A DNA stretch of 16,685 bases from CAYJNO01 sp044432885. Lineage in GTDB: Bacteria > Bacillota_I > Bacilli_A > Erysipelotrichales > Erysipelotrichaceae. The position numbers and the translations under genes were made by a program. The DNA is taken from contig JAWXUG010000014.1 in assembly GCA_044432885.1 (NCBI GenBank), positions 1-16,685 on the forward strand, in the 5' to 3' direction. Every line of letters starts with the position of its first letter. Position 1 is the first letter of the stretch. The notes beneath the pieces were generated by a model. The model searched no databases and was not told where the DNA came from. It worked only from the letters and a program-made list of their open reading frames with translations. This document shows positions 13,458 through 16,685 of this stretch, piece by piece.

Positions 13458-15374
13458 ATGGAAAAGGTTATTCAAGAAATTAAAAATAGTATTCAAACAA
13501 AAAGATTATATGATGGGGTTAAATGTGTATCAAGTCATCATCGTATTCAAGCAAGTACTGGATATCGAAACGCAGCAAATTATTGTTTAAAAGAGTTTGA
13601 AAAGTCAAAAATCGATGCTAAAATTTTATCTTATGATGCAAATGGAAGCGTGTGGAATCTTACGAGTAAGGTTTTTCAAGAATGGTCGTGTGAAGAAGCA
13701 TATCTTGAGTTGGTAGATACTCATGAAAGAATTGCAGACTACATAAGTGAGCCTATTTCTATTATACAACGTAGCTACCCATATGATTTTAGTAATGGTG
13801 TGGAAATGGTTTATCTTGATCAAGGAACAAATTTTGAAGCATACAAAGATTTAGATGTAGAAGGTAAGATTGTATTTGCTAGAGGGCATTTTAGTGAATA
13901 TCAAGATTGGGCAATAAGAAAGAATAAAGCAATTGGTATTGTCAGTGATCATGTTGCTACAATGACAGGGGTAAGATCACGTTATGATTTATACAAATCA
14001 TTAACGTACACTTCATTTTGGTGGACACATACAGATTTAGATACACCATGCTTTGGCTTTGTATTGTCTCCTGAAAAAGGGGATGAGTTGGCTTTAAAAT
14101 TTAAGGATAAAAAGACCCTTCTTTGTAAAGGGAAGGTTGTATCTAGCTTATATGATGGGAAAATGGAAGTAGTAGAAGCGAAAATTCCAGGAACAAGTGA
14201 TGAGGAAGTATTAATTTGTGCGCATTTATGTCATCCTAAAGCGAGTTGCAATGATAATGCATCGGGGGTGTCCGCTGCAATAGAGACTTTACGAGTATTA
14301 AAACAATTAACAGATGAAAAGAAAATAGAATCCTTAAAACGCACAGTCAAAGTCATTTTGGTACCAGAATTTACAGGAACTTATGCGTATTTGGAAGATC
14401 CTGAAAATTATAAACATTGTGCAGGAGCTATTAACTTGGATATGGTTGGTGGCAAACAAACACGCCAATATGGACCCATTACATTAACAGCATTACCTAG
14501 ATCAACACCATCTTTTATTGAAGACTTATCAAAATTATGTTTAGCGTTAGCTGGGCAAGAAGCACCTACTCACGAAGGAACATTAGTCGCGAAAACCAAT
14601 TATGCTGTTTCAGTATTCTCGGGAGGCTCAGATCATACCTTGTTTAGTGATCCAACGATTGGGGTACCATGTTGTATGTTAGGGCAATGGCCAGATTTAA
14701 ATTATCATACTTCAACTGATGACATGAGTGTCATTGATCCTGAGGTGCTTGCGTTCTCAACAAGAGTAGCCACCTATTTTAGTTACTTATTGTCAAATTT
14801 CGATGATGAAACAGCGACCAAGGTGTTAGCGAATATGCAGGTAAGTGTGGCAAGCCAATTAGCAGAGGTAACACATGGATTAAACGCTTGCAAAATTACA
14901 AAAAATGCAGCTTACAAAGAAGTCTGCCAAATTAAACAATTTTATGAAGGGTCAATCGATTCTGTTGCGAAAATGGGCAATGCAGAAACGACATGTCAAG
15001 CGATGCAAACATGGTTGAGTTCAACCGTACAAAATACGATGGCTTTATTATCACTTGAAGAAAAGAAGAGTGCTGGAGAAGACCAAAGAGTTTTCAAACG
15101 TGAATTCATTGCTCCGCTTATGCGTTTAAATGATTATGTAGCAAGTCATCGTGAATGTGAGGAAGCAGTCAAAGAATTTGAAGAAAAAATAAAAACGGTT
15201 AATGTAGAAAATTTCTATAATGTTCAAACATTAATGTGCAATTACATCGACGGAATTAGAACTGTAGATCAAATTGTAGAGGCTGTCACTGCAGATACAC
15301 GTATTGTGGATAAAATGGCAGTTATCCACTATATCCACATGTTAGAAGCAATAAAGTTGATAAAATTGACATAA
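13458..15374 (+). CDS. DUF4910 / M28-like zinc aminopeptidase family protein
   Basis: The 638-residue protein has no signal peptide and appears cytoplasmic. An N-terminal helical and PA-like insert region (about 30-235) is followed by an M28-type metallopeptidase-like core. Candidate zinc and catalytic residues are H256 in AHLCHPK, D266 in NDNASG, E304 in VPEFTGT, D328 in NLDMVGG, and H417 in NYHTSTDD, the order expected for co-catalytic aminopeptidases. SGGSDHTLF (388-396) and the DUF4910-like layout support an aminopeptidase-like role. The C-terminal about 200 residues are helical and may mediate oligomerisation. ATG 13458 sits 5 bases after GGAGGTG. The gene has its own strong promoter. 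The sigma factor gene follows after 87 bases without a classical terminator. The substrate is unknown. Confidence 0.75.
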   Translation: MEKVIQEIKNSIQTKRLYDGVKCVSSHHRIQASTGYRNAANYCLKEFEKSKIDAKILSYDANGSVWNLTSKVFQEWSCEEAYLELVDTHERIADYISEPISIIQRSYPYDFSNGVEMVYLDQGTNFEAYKDLDVEGKIVFARGHFSEYQDWAIRKNKAIGIVSDHVATMTGVRSRYDLYKSLTYTSFWWTHTDLDTPCFGFVLSPEKGDELALKFKDKKTLLCKGKVVSSLYDGKMEVVEAKIPGTSDEEVLICAHLCHPKASCNDNASGVSAAIETLRVLKQLTDEKKIESLKRTVKVILVPEFTGTYAYLEDPENYKHCAGAINLDMVGGKQTRQYGPITLTALPRSTPSFIEDLSKLCLALAGQEAPTHEGTLVAKTNYAVSVFSGGSDHTLFSDPTIGVPCCMLGQWPDLNYHTSTDDMSVIDPEVLAFSTRVATYFSYLLSNFDDETATKVLANMQVSVASQLAEVTHGLNACKITKNAAYKEVCQIKQFYEGSIDSVAKMGNAETTCQAMQTWLSSTVQNTMALLSLEEKKSAGEDQRVFKREFIAPLMRLNDYVASHRECEEAVKEFEEKIKTVNVENFYNVQTLMCNYIDGIRTVDQIVEAVTADTRIVDKMAVIHYIHMLEAIKLIKLT

Positions 15375-15390
15375 AAGACCAAAAAAGTGG

Positions 15391-15419
15391 GACAAATTTG
15401 AGACAAATTTGAGACAAAA
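15391..15419 (+). repeat. 11-bp tandem repeats upstream of the sigma factor hairpin
   Basis: GACAAATTTGA occurs twice in tandem (15391-15401, 15402-15412), then a partial third copy GACAAAA. Each full unit contains the 8-bp palindrome CAAATTTG (15393-15400, 15404-15411), so the palindromes sit one helical turn apart. This could be a protein-binding array. No -10/-35 pair is evident beside it. Confidence 0.7.
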
Positions 15420-15460
15420 TCACCTCTATACATCGGTATGATGTTTATAGAGGTGATTTT
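15416..15460 (+). promoter_or_regulatory. Perfect 15-bp hairpin that encloses the sigma factor's ribosome site
   Basis: AAAATCACCTCTATA (15416-15430) and TATAGAGGTGATTTT (15446-15460) are exact reverse complements with a 15-base loop that can pair further (CATC/GATG). The 3' arm contains the Shine-Dalgarno sequence GAGGTG (15450-15455), 6 bases before ATG 15462. In RNA the 5' arm would cover the ribosome site. No T tract follows, so a simple terminator is less likely. Confidence 0.8.
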
Positions 15461-15461
15461 A

Positions 15462-16058
15462 ATGAAAAAAGAGGATAGAAACGACAACGAACTAATCAAC
15501 TTAATCAAACTTGAAGACGAAGAAGCATTTTTAATTATGAGAAAAAAATATGATCGCCTAATTTATCATTTGGCACATGAAACTCAAAAAATGTATCCTT
15601 ATGTTTATTGCAGTTTTGATGATTTGGTACAAGAAGGAAACATTGGTTTTTTAAAAGCAGCACAAACGTATCGCATCGAAAACGAAACAAAATTTATCAC
15701 GTATGCTTATACAGTAATTAAAAGAAGGATGAGAACTTATTTAAACAATTTAAGTCATTGTTACAGCAATGAATATAGTTATGATGATATGGCTGTGCAA
15801 GAAGCGGTGTCAGGATATCGAGCAGATGGCTATCATCAAAATCCAAGCACCATTTATTTTGGTAAGTATGAACAACAACTATTAATGAAAGCTTATGTTT
15901 GTTTACCGCCGTTACAGCAAGAGATATTAAAATATAAGTTACAAGGGAAAACTTATGTAGAAATCTCACAATTGTGCAATATTAATATTAAAAAAGTAGA
16001 TAACCAACTACAAAGTATTAAAAATAAGCTTATGGATAAAATGAATCAGTTATCATAA
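15462..16058 (+). CDS. Sigma-70 family RNA polymerase sigma factor, regions 2 and 4
   Basis: The 198-residue protein has sigma region 2 at about 24-95, with FDDLVQEGNIGFLKAAQTY (52-70) as the core-binding part and FITYAYTVIKRRMRTYL (78-94) as the -10-melting/recognition part. Region 4, a helix-turn-helix for the -35 box, lies at about 139-192 (LPPLQQEILKYKLQGKTYVE, then ISQLCNINIKKVDNQL). Region 3 is absent or very short. The size and layout resemble SigH-like alternative factors or the ComX-type group rather than an ECF factor, but the subgroup is uncertain. ATG 15462 is fixed by GAGGTG; an in-frame ATG at 15438 would read through the hairpin. Its regulon and any anti-sigma factor are not in view. 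Translation is probably gated by the hairpin. Confidence 0.85.
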   Translation: MKKEDRNDNELINLIKLEDEEAFLIMRKKYDRLIYHLAHETQKMYPYVYCSFDDLVQEGNIGFLKAAQTYRIENETKFITYAYTVIKRRMRTYLNNLSHCYSNEYSYDDMAVQEAVSGYRADGYHQNPSTIYFGKYEQQLLMKAYVCLPPLQQEILKYKLQGKTYVEISQLCNINIKKVDNQLQSIKNKLMDKMNQLS

Positions 16059-16093
16059 AAATAATGCATATGAATAGCATTATAAATTAATCT

Positions 16094-16135
16094 TTGATAT
16101 ACTCCTGAAAGCTATATAAATCATAATTGATTTAT
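16094..16135 (+). promoter_or_regulatory. Candidate promoter and overlapping inverted repeat before the lipoprotein gene
   Basis: TTGATA (16094-16099) lies 15 bases before TATAAA (16115-16120), a short but possible spacing. ATAAATCA-TAAT-TGATTTAT (16116-16135) is a perfect 8-bp inverted repeat over the -10, extendable on both sides with one mismatch. It could be an operator or a small leader hairpin. A second inverted repeat, ATAATGC/GCATTAT (16061-16083), follows the sigma factor stop but has no T tract. Confidence 0.4.
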
Positions 16136-16167
16136 GTAGCAGATTCATTGAAAAGAAGGAGAAAAAA

Positions 16168-16608
16168 ATGAAGAAAATAATGATGTTAGCAGTTATAGGA
16201 ATTATGTTTGCGATGACAGGGTGCACAAATTCTAGTGAAGAAACGTATGCAGATGGGATTTATACTGCAAAAATGAGTTCAGATAGCTATGGGTGGACAG
16301 ATACACTTGAAGTGACTTATGAAGAGGGTGTTGTGACTAGTGCAGTATTTGAGAGTTTAAATACTGAAGGAAGCAAGAAAAGCGAAGCTTCAGCGGATGA
16401 ATATCCAATGGACCCACTTCCATCTGATTGGATTCCTGAGCTAAGCACAAATATCTTAGCTGCTGGCAATGCAACAGATATTGATGCAGTAACAGGGGCG
16501 ACATTAGGAACTAACAATGCGATCGCTATGATGGAAAAAATTGAAGAAGCTGCATTGGCAGGGGAAGCAAGTGATGTAATCATCGTAGATGTTCCAACTG
16601 CTGAATAA
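16168..16608 (+). CDS. FMN-binding lipoprotein with flavinylation motif (PplA/NqrC-like domain)
   Basis: The 146-residue protein begins with a lipoprotein signal peptide: MKK, a hydrophobic stretch, and lipobox MTGC with lipid-attachment Cys19. The mature part opens with YADGIYTAKM (27-36) and ends with DAVTGATLGTNNA (106-118). This fits the FMN-binding domain of NqrC/RnfG and PplA, in which ApbE attaches FMN to the Thr of the (S/T)GAT motif, here T112. Such lipoproteins act outside the membrane in electron transfer, for example in extracellular electron transfer or extracytosolic reductases. The length fits a single domain. A strong AAGGAG site lies 6 bases before the ATG, and a terminator follows at 16634. 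No ApbE or NADH dehydrogenase gene is in view, so its redox partner is unknown. Confidence 0.8.
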   Translation: MKKIMMLAVIGIMFAMTGCTNSSEETYADGIYTAKMSSDSYGWTDTLEVTYEEGVVTSAVFESLNTEGSKKSEASADEYPMDPLPSDWIPELSTNILAAGNATDIDAVTGATLGTNNAIAMMEKIEEAALAGEASDVIIVDVPTAE

Positions 16609-16633
16609 ACTTAAAAACCAGACACTAAGTCAT

Positions 16634-16658
16634 AAGGCTACCTACGGGTAGCTTTTTT
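16634..16658 (+). terminator. Rho-independent terminator of the lipoprotein gene
   Basis: GCTACC, loop TACG, GGTAGC, followed by TTTTTT; the stem can extend outward by a G-U and A-U pairs. It lies about 25 bases after the stop. Confidence 0.9.
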
Positions 16659-16685
16659 CGTGGAATAAAAGGAAAAAGAAATAAA

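Noticed and set aside
15416..15460. The sigma-gene hairpin as a simple Rho-independent terminator of the peptidase gene
   Set aside because: No T tract follows the stem (AATGAAAAAA) and the 3' arm holds the ribosome site. Partial termination cannot be excluded, but ribosome-site blocking explains more.
16317..16583. Minus-strand 88-codon frame opposite the lipoprotein gene
   Set aside because: The plus strand has a lipobox, FMN motif and strong ribosome site; the minus frame is an antisense shadow.

Overview
The window is AT-rich DNA from a low-GC Gram-positive bacterium (Bacillota). TGA is used as a stop and Trp is read from TGG, so the code is the standard bacterial one. AGGAGG-type ribosome sites, many extended -10 promoters, a PerR/rubrerythrin pair, an LTA-synthase-type enzyme and BspA-type repeats suggest an anaerobic gut Firmicute, perhaps of the Erysipelotrichia. 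The taxonomic placement is an inference from gene content, not a measurement.

Left part, bases 1-4,862, is housekeeping and stress: the tail of a DUF1295 membrane protein, a Gfo/Idh/MocA oxidoreductase, a perR-rubrerythrin peroxide operon behind a Fur-type box, a cold-shock protein and a DJ-1/PfpI protein on the minus strand, and a DbpA/YxiN-type DEAD-box RNA helicase.

Middle part, about 4,880-11,545, is an accessory island bounded by two 75-bp direct repeats about 90% identical. It begins with about 600 bp of decayed DNA. Next comes a cytosolic TIR-domain gene, separated by one in-frame TAA from a 996-residue protein built of BspA/DUF285 leucine-rich repeats. A membrane protein with two TM segments, two Rossmann/TrkA-N-like domains and a C-terminal RyR domain follows. 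The island ends with a RelB/DinJ-type antitoxin beside a YafQ-type toxin that has lost its middle by in-frame deletion. The most interesting reading is an undescribed immune-like system. In it, an LRR sensor would control a TIR NADase whose nucleotide product opens or triggers a membrane effector carrying an RyR domain. The domains are visible in the sequence; the pathway is inference.

Right part, 11,621-16,685, returns to chromosomal genes: an LTA-synthase-like sulfatase, a DUF4910/M28-type zinc peptidase with a near-consensus promoter, a small sigma-70 family factor and an FMN-binding lipoprotein with a flavinylation motif. The sigma factor's ribosome site lies inside a perfect 15-bp hairpin preceded by 11-bp tandem repeats.
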